Positions 43,604-51,871 of a DNA stretch of 64,000 nt are shown piece after piece. Below the pieces are notes generated by a model. That model did not search any database and was not told where the DNA came from. It saw nothing but the letters and a program-made list of their open reading frames with translations. Origin of the DNA: Thalassotalea crassostreae (GTDB lineage Bacteria; Pseudomonadota; Gammaproteobacteria; Enterobacterales; Alteromonadaceae); NCBI RefSeq assembly GCF_001831495.1, contig NZ_CP017689.1:3720001-3784000 (forward strand), written 5' to 3'. Position numbers and translations under genes: made by a program. Positions within the stretch are counted from its first letter, which is position 1. The number at the start of each line of letters is the position of its first letter.

Positions 43604-44188
43604 TTATTTAAATTCAGATAGATCTAAGTCGTCGAGTTTATCTAGTAGGTCGTCTTCGTCGTCACTTGCCGAATTTTCAATAGCTTCTTGTTCAGTTTCA
43701 TCTGAACCTGCTAAATCAAGTTGGTCAATAATTTGTTGGTAACGTTCTAGGCTTGTCGCCAGTAATTCAGCTTCTTGCTCAGAAACATCTTCGCCTGCGT
43801 CTACTTTAGCGGCAAGAATTTGTAGCTCTTGGTTACTTTCTATCGCTAGTAATTCTTGTTCCAATAACTCTGTTTGATCAACTTGAGTCGTTTCTTCAGC
43901 AACACGAATCGCAGCTATAGGCGCTGATTGCTCAGATTTAGCTTTAGGTTTTTTAACTTGAGGTTTTAGTGAAATGCCTAAATCAATCGGTTTTTTGCTG
44001 CCAATACGTGGGTCTTTATCCACAGTCTCTTGCTTTGGATTGCGTTCAACATTAGCAACTGTTTGACGAGTTCCAGCTTTATTACCTGATTTCTTACGAG
44101 CTCTAGGCTCTCTTTCGCCAACAATAGAGGCTGGTGCGCTTGACGGTTTTATACGTCCTGGCTTACGTGATTTTTTAGTTCTGCTCAT
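43604..44188 (-). CDS. yihI: Der GTPase-activating protein YihI
   Basis: A ~194-residue protein that in E. coli stimulates the GTPase Der and so tunes 50S ribosome assembly. The basic N-terminus 'MSRTKKSRKPGRIKPSSAP' and the acidic helical C-terminus ('LLATSLERYQQIIDQLDLAG', ending 'DLLDKLDDLDLSEFK') are the family pattern. The start at 44188 gives the family N-terminus; the longer frame adds six residues. It leads the leftward yihI-DUF2489-DksA-like group. Confidence 0.9.
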   Translation of the reverse strand: MSRTKKSRKPGRIKPSSAPASIVGEREPRARKKSGNKAGTRQTVANVERNPKQETVDKDPRIGSKKPIDLGISLKPQVKKPKAKSEQSAPIAAIRVAEETTQVDQTELLEQELLAIESNQELQILAAKVDAGEDVSEQEAELLATSLERYQQIIDQLDLAGSDETEQEAIENSASDDEDDLLDKLDDLDLSEFK

Positions 44189-44364
44189 AACATTCTTAGA
44201 TAACAATAGATTATCTACATTTTACGCTAAAGTTAGGCAAAACTGTTAGTTTTCGTTCAATATTCTTTGTAACTGACGATTACATGCAGCATTAGTTAAA
44301 CTTTAAAATCTTTTTTCTGAGACGTTGGCGACTTGATAATAGAACCCAAAACTGTATGGAACAG

Positions 44365-44490
44365 TTTTCTTTGCGAAGCTACCCTGAAAGGGTGAACACA
44401 TGGATGTGTGAGACAAAAAACTATCGGGAATAGTTTTTCTTTGCGAAGCTACCCTGAAAGGGTGAACACATGGATGTGTGAGACAAAAAA
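44365..44490 (-). repeat. Two 70-bp tandem units with terminator hairpins and CATCCATG palindromes
   Basis: Identical 56-bp cores at 44365-44420 and 44435-44490 (period 70). On the minus strand each starts just after a hairpin with a T-run, then reads GTCTC, ACACATCCATGTGT (palindrome), ACCCTTTCAGGGT (hairpin), GCTTCGCAAAG. The hairpins are the one at 44489-44515 and AACTAT-TCCCG-ATAGTT between the copies, with a third, AAAACTGT-TCCAT-ACAGTTTT, after the last. The core palindrome is of the same kind as at 29.6 and 58.7 kb. Confidence 0.8.
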
Positions 44491-44515
44491 AAGGCGATAG
44501 AAACTATCGCCTTTT
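44485..44515 (-). terminator. Strong minus-strand terminator
   Basis: On the minus strand GGCGATAG-TTT-CTATCGCC, extended by A-T pairs, is followed by eight T. It follows a decayed minus-strand reading frame; on the plus strand there are only four T. Confidence 0.8.
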
Positions 44516-44534
44516 GACAATTCAATTTGTCATT

Positions 44535-44958
44535 TGTTCTGGTATTCCAGCCCTGCATATCCTTGCTTATCATCCATAATAAATTGTGTTTCCATACCAA
44601 AATGTTTGTTTTTGGTCTTCATGACACTTTATTGGCTATCCATAAACCCTTGCGGGACACTTTCCGTGTTAACTAATCTTCCTGATTGGCTTAATAATCC
44701 GTTAAGCTTCCTTATAGCATCCTTACCAAATTTCCTATTTTCGATTTCTTGTTAGTCACATCCTGTAACTGATATTAAGTTTACGTTACTCCTTGATTGT
44801 TGCAATGGACATATCTTACAAAAACATAACAACAGAAAAAGACTCAAAAGATAACCCTTTGTTTTATATAAGTATTTTTGTAAATGGTAGGTTAACATTC
44901 CGTTAATAACACTTGTAGCTATGGTCAATGTCTCACAAAGGTTTAAGTCAATGACCAC
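44535..44958 (-). pseudogene. Possible decayed small-protein gene
   Basis: From the start at 44958 the minus-strand frame reads through a hydrophobic segment ('GYLLSLFLLLCFCKICPL'), a stop, then in the same frame 'QEIENRKFGKDAIRKLNGLL', a second stop, and 'KHFGMETQFIMDDKQGYAG'. The composition after the first stop looks protein-like, and a terminator follows about 20 bases later. I do not recognise it. It could equally be chance; a 73-codon plus-strand frame here appears to be its shadow. Confidence 0.3.
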
Positions 44959-45268
44959 GTTATCCAGAAAGTAAAAAAATTAAATTGTATGATTTATAAG
45001 CTAATGCTAGATATCAAGCTTGGGGCTCCCAAAAACTTTGACTAAAAACTTAGACTAAAACTTTGACTTAAAATATTGAGCAAGAGGCTTATGTAGACGA
45101 CTGAAATGAAATTTAGCACTACTAGTTCGAGCAATGTCGAAGCAGTTAAAGCCAGTTATTAGTCTACTTATATGAATAAGACACCGGTGTCGAACTAATA
45201 GCCCAGCCTAATGATTAGCAGATAATTAAATGTCTTCTTTGATTCCCGCGTTAAGTAATTTTCGGCAT
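44959..45268. other. Gene-free stretch before the porin terminator
   Basis: No gene. At about 45033-45070 there is a short imprecise tandem of ACTTTGACTAAA-like units (three copies, 13-14 bp apart). Nothing else is supportable. Confidence 0.4.
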
Positions 45269-45294
45269 AAAAAAAGGAAGGCATATGCCTTCCT
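45269..45294 (-). terminator. Terminator after the porin gene
   Basis: The palindrome AGGAAGGCATATGCCTTCCT is flanked by A/T runs on both sides; on the minus strand it ends in a T-run, 58 bases past the porin stop. Confidence 0.85.
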
Positions 45295-45351
45295 AAAAAA
45301 TCCCGCTTTTAGCTTGCGCTTGGGTGACATACGGGAGAATAACTTCCTATA

Positions 45352-46413
45352 CTAAAGAGTATATTTCACAGATATTTGCGCATAATTAGAATCGGCATCT
45401 AAATCTGCTGCTTCGAAGTTACCTACTTCGAAGCCGTACTGTAGCTTTTTGGTAACATTGTTGAATATATTCACTCCCCAATGAGTACGCTCTCTATCTG
45501 ATTCATCTGTTTCATGACTACCGTAGAATACATTGGTACGCATAGTTTCTGTCCAGAAATGACGATATGCAACCATAATAACCGTTGATTCTTCAACTTC
45601 TTCGCCAACTAAATCTGTTGCAGCTGCAGCGCCTACGTAGCGACCTGTATTGCCACCGTGAAATGCGAAGCGAAAATCATCTTTACCAAACGAATTGATG
45701 CGACCAGAGATACCGTAACCAACACCAGTCTCAGATTCTCCACCGACAGTATTTAGCTGCTTTGCAACAGCAGAGATTGCCGCATTACCCCAATCACCTT
45801 TTAAAGTATATTTACCAACAATATCTGGTACCGAATCTTGATCGCCGTAGGCACCTGTATCGGCGGTTTCTCCACCGTAAGATTCTGGGTTTTCAATAGC
45901 TATTTGAAAACCGCCATTGGTATATCGAATTTGATCTTGACGAATAAACGCAGAAGCAACAAGTGGGCCACCAAAGTCTGCGGTTTCAACTAATGAACTC
46001 GTGTTCATAAACGTTGACCATGTTTGACCTACAGTCCAGTTTTTATATTTGATAAATGCATGGCGTAATCGTGGATGGCTTGAGTTCGTTAATTTTTCAT
46101 TACCGCCACCACCGTAAAAATCCATTTCAATAAAGCCGGTAAGATCGCCGCTAACATACTTAGTATTAAAACGCGTTGAATTGGCGTTAAAATTTACGTT
46201 AGAAACATCATCTTTTGTTACATGACCAATCCAAAAGTCATCCGTAGTTAAAGGCGATTGTGCATCACCATCAACATACCGTATATCACCTTGTATATAA
46301 CCACCAAATGTCAGTGTATCCGTGTCATTTACTTTGACGACATAAGCAGCATGAGCGCTACCAACGGTCGCTGCTAATAAGGTTGCTAGTGCAAGTTTAT
46401 TTCGATTTAACAT
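45352..46413 (-). CDS. Outer-membrane porin (DcaP-like)
   Basis: A 353-residue beta-barrel with a signal peptide ('NKLALATLLAATVGSAHA'). Beta-strand patterns are seen throughout ('TLTFGGYIQGDIRY', 'GDLTGFIEMDFYGGGGNE', 'AFIKYKNWTVGQTWSTFMN'), and it ends in 'YAQISVKYTL', in place of the classic terminal Phe. 'QTWSTFMNTSSLVETADFGG' resembles the DcaP-like porin family of Alteromonadales. The start at 46413 has GGGAGC upstream. Substrates are unknown; the neighbour acs might hint at organic acids, but it has its own terminator and promoter space. Confidence 0.85.
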   Translation of the reverse strand: MLNRNKLALATLLAATVGSAHAAYVVKVNDTDTLTFGGYIQGDIRYVDGDAQSPLTTDDFWIGHVTKDDVSNVNFNANSTRFNTKYVSGDLTGFIEMDFYGGGGNEKLTNSSHPRLRHAFIKYKNWTVGQTWSTFMNTSSLVETADFGGPLVASAFIRQDQIRYTNGGFQIAIENPESYGGETADTGAYGDQDSVPDIVGKYTLKGDWGNAAISAVAKQLNTVGGESETGVGYGISGRINSFGKDDFRFAFHGGNTGRYVGAAAATDLVGEEVEESTVIMVAYRHFWTETMRTNVFYGSHETDESDRERTHWGVNIFNNVTKKLQYGFEVGNFEAADLDADSNYAQISVKYTL

Positions 46414-46548
46414 TGTTTTTGCTCCCATTCGCCTTAAGGTGATACTGCTTGGCCTGTTAAGCGATCTTTTGTTTATATTAGGCAGGTGTATCCCTGCCTT
46501 TGTTTTTTTTGAATTTAAGTTTTCGCTGTGTGCTAAATATTATTTTTT

Positions 46549-48444
46549 TTACTCTTCGAGGGTACTCAAATCACCTTCGTCTTGGCCAAGTGCACGGGCT
46601 TTCAGTACACGGCGCATGATTTTTCCAGAACGAGTTTTCGGTAGCGATTCAACAAACTCGACGCGTTCAGGGGTTGCAATCTTGCCCATTTCCGAACCGA
46701 CATGAGCTTTCAATTCTTGCTCTAAGGCTTTATCGCCTTTTAACCCGGCCTGTAAAATCACGTAGGTATGAATCGCATTACCTTTAAGTTCATGAGGTAA
46801 ACCAACAGCAGCTGCTTCAGTGACTTGCGGGTGACTAACCAAAGCACTTTCTACTTCTGATGTACCTAAACGATAACCACTCACTTTCAATACTTCATCC
46901 ATACGACCAATAACCCAAATGTAACCATCGTCGTCGACTTTGGCGCTATCGCCAGCTAAATACTGCCATTTGCCGTCTTTTTTACTCCAATAAAGGTCGG
47001 CATAACGCTGGTCATCACCAAATACCGTTCTTGCCATACCAGGCCAAGGGTTATTAATGACTAATTTGCCTTCTTCATTTGGCGCAGCAATATTGCCGTC
47101 TTCATCAACAACGGAGATTTCATTACCAAAGAAAGGTTTGGTTGCACTACCTGGCTTAAGCGGTGTGATAGGCAATGGACAAATCATGAAACCGCCGGTT
47201 TCGGTTTGCCACCAAGTATCTATAATTGGGCATTTGCCGTTACCAATGACATCGTGGTACCAGCGCCAAGCTTCCGGATTAATTGGCTCACCAACACTAC
47301 CTAATAAGCGCAAGCTTGATAGATCATGTTTTTTCGGCCAGCGTTCACCAAAACGCATTAATCCACGAATTGCAGTAGGAGAGGTGTAAAGAATATTGAT
47401 GCCGTAGTTCTCAATGATCTGCCACCAACGGTTAGGGTAAGGATAATTTGGCGCACCTTCATACAACATAATGGTTGCGCCATTAATTAGTGGACCGTAA
47501 ACAATATAGCTATGGCCGGTGATCCAACCTGGATCAGCGGCACACCACCATCTATCTTGTGGCTTAATATCAAACGCCATACGATGCGTGGTTGAGGTAT
47601 AGACAGCATAACCACCGTGGGTATGCACCATACCTTTTGGTTGTCCTGTGGTACCTGATGTATAAAGGATAAATAATGGGTCTTCAGCACCTGTTTTTTC
47701 TGTTTCACAGGCTGAGCCGGCAATAGGAAGTGCTTTTAAATCATGTAACCAAAAATCACGAGTCGGTTCCATTTCTACATCAAGTTCGTTATTTTTAACA
47801 CAGATACAAACTTCGATGCTTGGTGAGCGTTTCATCGCATCATCAGCGATAGACTTTAAGTCAATTTGCTTACCACGACGCCAGCCGCCATCGGCAGTAA
47901 TTAATACACGAGAATGAGCTGCATCAATACGAGAAGCTAACGCTTCAGTACTAAAACCACCATAAACAACCGAATGAACCGCACCGATTTTGGCACAAGC
48001 CAGCATGGCAAAAACTAGTTCTGGAATTTGCGGCATGTAGATCGTAACAACATCGCCTTTCTCAACGCCCATGCTTTTTAATACGTTGGCAAACTGACAA
48101 ACTTCGCGGTTTAAACCATTATATGAGAAGTTACGTTTCTGACCGTTTTCACCTTCCCAGATAATTGCCATTTTATTGCGGTTAGCATTTTCTAAATGGC
48201 GGTCGATAGCATTATGAACAATATTAATTTCACCGCCATCAAACCACTTGTAAAATGGCGCATTAGATTCATCGAGCACGCTATCCCACTTTTTAAACCA
48301 TGCAAGTTCATCCGCTTGCTCAGCCCAGAACTGTTCACGATTTTCTACAGAATAATTATATAAAGCTTCGTAATCGCTGACATTAGCTTGATCAATCACT
48401 TCTTGGCTTGGGTAAAATATGTCTTGGGAATCGTTCTGACTCAT
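46549..48444 (-). CDS. acs: Acetyl-CoA synthetase
   Basis: A 631-residue AMP-forming enzyme turning acetate, ATP and CoA into acetyl-CoA. Seen are the P-loop-like 'LFILYTSGTTGQPKGMVHTH', 'DTWWQTETGGFMICPLP' (acetate pocket Trp), 'YLAGDSAKVDDDGYIWVIGR' and the C-terminal 'LPKTRSGKIMRRVLKA', whose Lys is the one acetylated in other Acs enzymes. The start at 48444 ('MSQNDSQD') has GGAGAC five bases away. Its upstream region carries two GACTTTAG-like motifs shared with other acetate genes here, so CrbR control is likely. Confidence 0.97.
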   Translation of the reverse strand: MSQNDSQDIFYPSQEVIDQANVSDYEALYNYSVENREQFWAEQADELAWFKKWDSVLDESNAPFYKWFDGGEINIVHNAIDRHLENANRNKMAIIWEGENGQKRNFSYNGLNREVCQFANVLKSMGVEKGDVVTIYMPQIPELVFAMLACAKIGAVHSVVYGGFSTEALASRIDAAHSRVLITADGGWRRGKQIDLKSIADDAMKRSPSIEVCICVKNNELDVEMEPTRDFWLHDLKALPIAGSACETEKTGAEDPLFILYTSGTTGQPKGMVHTHGGYAVYTSTTHRMAFDIKPQDRWWCAADPGWITGHSYIVYGPLINGATIMLYEGAPNYPYPNRWWQIIENYGINILYTSPTAIRGLMRFGERWPKKHDLSSLRLLGSVGEPINPEAWRWYHDVIGNGKCPIIDTWWQTETGGFMICPLPITPLKPGSATKPFFGNEISVVDEDGNIAAPNEEGKLVINNPWPGMARTVFGDDQRYADLYWSKKDGKWQYLAGDSAKVDDDGYIWVIGRMDEVLKVSGYRLGTSEVESALVSHPQVTEAAAVGLPHELKGNAIHTYVILQAGLKGDKALEQELKAHVGSEMGKIATPERVEFVESLPKTRSGKIMRRVLKARALGQDEGDLSTLEE

Positions 48445-48608
48445 GTTTGTCTCCATCAAATTCTTGTTTAGACTGTGTTGAGAGTTTGTGTTTTCTATCT
48501 CGTAAGTTGATTTTTCAACGACGAATAAACAGTCTGAAATTTCTATCGTTACCGCTACAGATAACTTTTTGTTGTAATTAAGTTAGAGAGTAATTGCTAT
48601 GAAAGGTA

Positions 48609-48657
48609 TTAGACCTAAGTCTAAAATGGCGATATTACGGGGTAGACTTTAGTCTTA
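48609..48657 (-). promoter_or_regulatory. Paired symmetrical motifs upstream of acs
   Basis: TTAGACCTAAGTCTAA (48609-48624) and TAGACTTTAGTCTTA (48643-48657) lie 165-213 bases before acs. Both are AGACT/AGTCT inverted repeats, and the second contains GACTTTAG, also found in front of the symporter and crbR genes. Candidate CrbR activator sites. Confidence 0.45.
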
Positions 48658-48660
48658 TAT

Positions 48661-48684
48661 GGATCGGAGTTATATCGTTAAGCT
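48661..48684. repeat. Short dispersed repeat, copy 1
   Basis: A 24-bp sequence beginning GGATCGGAGTTATATCG, repeated with one mismatch at 59174-59197. Both copies lie just 3' of a leftward gene. Confidence 0.65.
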
Positions 48685-48685
48685 G

Positions 48686-49381
48686 TTAAATTAAAACACT
48701 TTTTAAGGGAGTCTTCAGGCCTTGGTAATTATGCTGTAATTGCGCCATTAATAGTTCAGCCGTTGCGACGGCATCATTTAAAGCATTGTGTTGCCAATGA
48801 CTTGGCAGTTGATAATAATCACGAAGGTTAACCAATCGCAGCTCGGAAGGATCGTATGGTGTATCACGCATATCCAAACGACGTTTTGCTACCACTAAGG
48901 TATCAATAATTGGAAACACGGGCGCCATGCCATAGAGCTCAAGGCATGCTTGTTGTAGAAAACTTTTTTCAACTTTGGCAAAATGCACTAACATCACTTT
49001 GCCGGCAAGTGCTTGTAACAGCTTTTCAACAACCTCAGACAAAGGCTCACCGTTAGCCATTTCATCATCAGTTATTTGATGAATGACGACATTATCTTTG
49101 CACAGCGCACCATTACTTCTTACCACTTGATGTTCACTTTGGCCGAGCTTTATTAAACCTTGATCAACAGTAACGTAACCAACACTCAATAACTTATCGG
49201 TCTTAGCATTCAAACCTGTGGTTTCAAAATCTAGCGCTAACAACTGAGTTTCAGCAATGCTTTGATTTTCACCGACAAATGGGATCGATAGAAACTGCTT
49301 CAGCGGACCCTCTGGCGCTTTTGCCAACAGTCTTTTACGCTGCTTTTCCAGAGAGAAAAAATAATTAAGTAACGCATTCAT
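48686..49381 (-). CDS. DnaQ-like 3'-5' exonuclease
   Basis: A 231-residue DEDDh exonuclease. Exo I is 'LLALDFETTGLNAKTDKLLS' (D-x-E), Exo II the 'VVEKLLQALAGKVMLVHFAK' region, and Exo III 'HWQHNALNDAVATAELLM' (H-x4-D). Relatives are found beside acs and the DUF294 gene in many Shewanella/Vibrio-like genomes as I recall. The substrate is unknown; it might act on DNA or nanoRNA. It lies 70 bases after the DUF294 gene in the same direction. Confidence 0.85.
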   Translation of the reverse strand: MNALLNYFFSLEKQRKRLLAKAPEGPLKQFLSIPFVGENQSIAETQLLALDFETTGLNAKTDKLLSVGYVTVDQGLIKLGQSEHQVVRSNGALCKDNVVIHQITDDEMANGEPLSEVVEKLLQALAGKVMLVHFAKVEKSFLQQACLELYGMAPVFPIIDTLVVAKRRLDMRDTPYDPSELRLVNLRDYYQLPSHWQHNALNDAVATAELLMAQLQHNYQGLKTPLKSVLI

Positions 49382-49451
49382 AACGATGGTCCAGTTATTT
49401 AAATTGTTTATAAAACAAAGACTAAGCCGTTAAGCTTAACTCTTCTTTGCT

Positions 49452-51359
49452 TTAGGCTAACGTTGTTTGCCTGCTGTTTTGCAGCTCTTTAATCACTTTA
49501 AACGCATCTTTTAAGTGCTCTCGTTCTAAGCTTGATAATTCTTTTGGTGAAAGATAATTATCGGCAGCAATACCACTTTGCAATTGCCGCGCTTGGTGCT
49601 CAAACCTGAGCGCTGCCAAAAACTCTAAGGCATCAATTAAGTTCGCTGCCGACTCTTTACTTAGTGACTTGGTCCCTGACGCCTGTCGCAGTCGTTCAAG
49701 AGTATTTACCGCAACAATGCCTTCCTGTAGTGCGTATATTCGCGCTAGATCAACAATCGGCGCAATACCGTTATGTTTTAAATCTAATGTCTTTTTATCG
49801 TTGCCGTTATAGCTCAATACAAAGTCTCGAAAGAAGCCTAATGGCGGCCTTAATTTCAGAGCGTTGGTCGACATATGGGCAATAAACAAGGTGTTTTGCT
49901 GAGTTTTTCGCAGCATATTACGACGAATATTAGCAAGTAAGCTTTCGTCGCCGTAGACAGTATTTAAATCAAAAAAGATACTGCCATGCATTAACGCCTG
50001 CGGTTCTGGTGTGTCGATCCACTGATCAAAATATTGTTGCCAAATAGATTCTGTTTGTCGCCATTTTGCATTGGTCGCCATCACATCACCAGGGCAATAA
50101 ATAAAGCCACATGCAGCCAATCCATCACTGACAAATTTAGCCAATTTAGAAAACCATAGATCATCTTCAGGTTTCATTTCATCGGAAATTATTAAGGCAT
50201 TGTCTTGATCGGAGTGAGCAAATTGCTCTTGTCTTGCTTGCGAACCAGCGGCGAGCCACGCAAACGGTACCGGCTCAGGACCGAGTTGTTGTTTTGCCAT
50301 AGCGATTAATTTAGCGGTAATTGCATTGGTGATTGCACTGATAGTTTTACCAACGTGATCGGCGGTATTGCCCAATTTAGCCATCCGAATTTGCAATTTA
50401 GGCAGCATTTTTGCCAAGTCGGCTAGATCTTCAACACTACCGGCCTTACTGATCGTCGACGACATATTTACCGCATTCAGACCTTCTTGATTCATTAAGT
50501 CGGTTACGGTGACCATACCGGCAAGAACGCCATTTTTGGTGACCGGTAAATGATGAATATGGGCACTGGTCATCATAATCAAAGCGTCGTATGCACTATG
50601 GTTGATATCCATAAGTTTTAGGTCGCCTGTCATTATTTCAGACACTGGTTTTTGATAATCAAGACCAACAGCGATACAACGGCGACGCAAGTCCTTGTCG
50701 GTAACAATACCAACGACATTACCTTGTTCATGGAATTCGCTATTTGTTCCCGCTTCAACAACGACTAAACAGGAAAACCCGAGCTCAGTCATTTTCTGCG
50801 CGGCTGCCTGAATGCTGCTTGTATTTTCGATGGTGACAGCAGGGCTATGGTAAAAATCACTGACCGAGGTATTCATTAATGTCGATGCCATAATTGCCTC
50901 TTCATTAATTTTTCGTACTTGTTTTTTTAATCGCTGAGCTGCGGTTTGACTGAAAAAAGCAGCAACATCGGGATAGTCAGTAATAACACTCGCTAGATCA
51001 CTGCAGCTAATGGCGTATAGTAATGTATCTTCTTGTGGCACAACCTCTATGGCGACATGGCTATCGGGAGAGCAAAATACCGTGCAAATATCGCGCTCGC
51101 CGTATTTACCTAGCAAACGTTTATGTTCAGTTTCTTTGCCGCTCTCTATACCTCTCTCAAGGCCAAAGTACGCGAGCGAGCCCTTACGGAGAAAATACAA
51201 CATTGGTACCTCCACGCCATTAGGAGGCAGGGCTTCGCCACTTCGCACATAACAAATACTTATATTGCGAACGATACTTGCAATCGCATCATTCGGCAGT
51301 TGATCAAACGGCTCTATGGCTTTAATAAAGTCTTGTATTTCACCTAGCTCATTATTCAT
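49452..51359 (-). CDS. cNMP-binding/CBS/DUF294 nucleotidyltransferase-like protein
   Basis: A 635-residue cytosolic protein with four parts: a cyclic-nucleotide-binding-like domain (~15-135), a CBS pair (~155-285: 'AQKMTELGFSCLVVVEAG', 'MTSAHIHHLPVTKNGVLAGM'), a DUF294 nucleotidyltransferase domain (~320-480) with 'WLAAGSQARQEQFAHSDQDN' (G-S...S-D-x-D metal site), and a C-terminal helical part. The family is related to GlnD-like uridylyltransferases. Position next to the acetate genes suggests control of acetate uptake or acs, but the target is unknown. It diverges from the DUF4212/symporter pair. Confidence 0.88.
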   Translation of the reverse strand: MNNELGEIQDFIKAIEPFDQLPNDAIASIVRNISICYVRSGEALPPNGVEVPMLYFLRKGSLAYFGLERGIESGKETEHKRLLGKYGERDICTVFCSPDSHVAIEVVPQEDTLLYAISCSDLASVITDYPDVAAFFSQTAAQRLKKQVRKINEEAIMASTLMNTSVSDFYHSPAVTIENTSSIQAAAQKMTELGFSCLVVVEAGTNSEFHEQGNVVGIVTDKDLRRRCIAVGLDYQKPVSEIMTGDLKLMDINHSAYDALIMMTSAHIHHLPVTKNGVLAGMVTVTDLMNQEGLNAVNMSSTISKAGSVEDLADLAKMLPKLQIRMAKLGNTADHVGKTISAITNAITAKLIAMAKQQLGPEPVPFAWLAAGSQARQEQFAHSDQDNALIISDEMKPEDDLWFSKLAKFVSDGLAACGFIYCPGDVMATNAKWRQTESIWQQYFDQWIDTPEPQALMHGSIFFDLNTVYGDESLLANIRRNMLRKTQQNTLFIAHMSTNALKLRPPLGFFRDFVLSYNGNDKKTLDLKHNGIAPIVDLARIYALQEGIVAVNTLERLRQASGTKSLSKESAANLIDALEFLAALRFEHQARQLQSGIAADNYLSPKELSSLEREHLKDAFKVIKELQNSRQTTLA

Positions 51360-51442
51360 TTAATCACCATTAAGTATTACTCGAAGTCTTCTTTTATATG
51401 TATCTGATAGACAGCAAAGTTACAATGTTCGATCGCCAATAC

Positions 51443-51457
51443 TAGCCTAAAGTCTAA
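51443..51457. promoter_or_regulatory. Candidate CrbR motif between DUF294 and symporter genes
   Basis: TAGCCTAAAGTCTAA, whose complement contains GACTTTAGGCTA, the identical 12-mer found at 58424-58435 before crbR. It lies 162 bases before the DUF4212 start and 84 before the DUF294 start. A weaker ACTTTAGACG is at 51544-51553. Confidence 0.45.
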
Positions 51458-51618
51458 TACTTTTTTGCAATTTGCCTTGCTAAGTTGATAGTTAGAAAAA
51501 GATTTTTGATGATTTTCTCATTGTATTTAAGTCTTATTCGGAAACTTTAGACGATAAATTTATAAATAAAAAAACGTCGTTTTTAAACAATTACAACATT
51601 ATTTCTTAGGAGAACATT

Positions 51619-51870
51619 GTGGAGAGTAATCAAAGTTACTGGGCTGAAAACATCCGCCTCATACTCATCTGCCTTGTCATTTGGTTTGTAGTTTCATTTG
51701 GTTTTGGCTTATTGCTTGTCGAGCCGCTAAATGAAATACGAATTGGGGGTTACAAACTAGGTTTCTGGTTTGCCCAACAAGGTTCAATATATACCTTCGT
51801 GGCATTAGTATTCTGGTATTCATCAAAAATGAATAAGCTAGATAAAAAGCATAACGTAGAGGAAGAATAA
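51619..51870 (+). CDS. DUF4212 small membrane subunit
   Basis: An 83-residue protein with two membrane helices ('LILICLVIWFVVSFGFGLLL' and 'QGSIYTFVALVFWYSSKM'), typical of DUF4212 proteins encoded directly before a sodium:solute symporter. It starts with GTG, with AGGAGA six bases before. One base separates it from the symporter gene, so the two are probably a complex. Confidence 0.92.
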   Translation: MESNQSYWAENIRLILICLVIWFVVSFGFGLLLVEPLNEIRIGGYKLGFWFAQQGSIYTFVALVFWYSSKMNKLDKKHNVEEE

Positions 51871-51871
51871 G

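Noticed and set aside
44534..44755. A 73-codon plus-strand frame rich in hydrophobic residues
   Set aside because: It is probably the complement of a decayed minus-strand frame; no ribosome site was seen.
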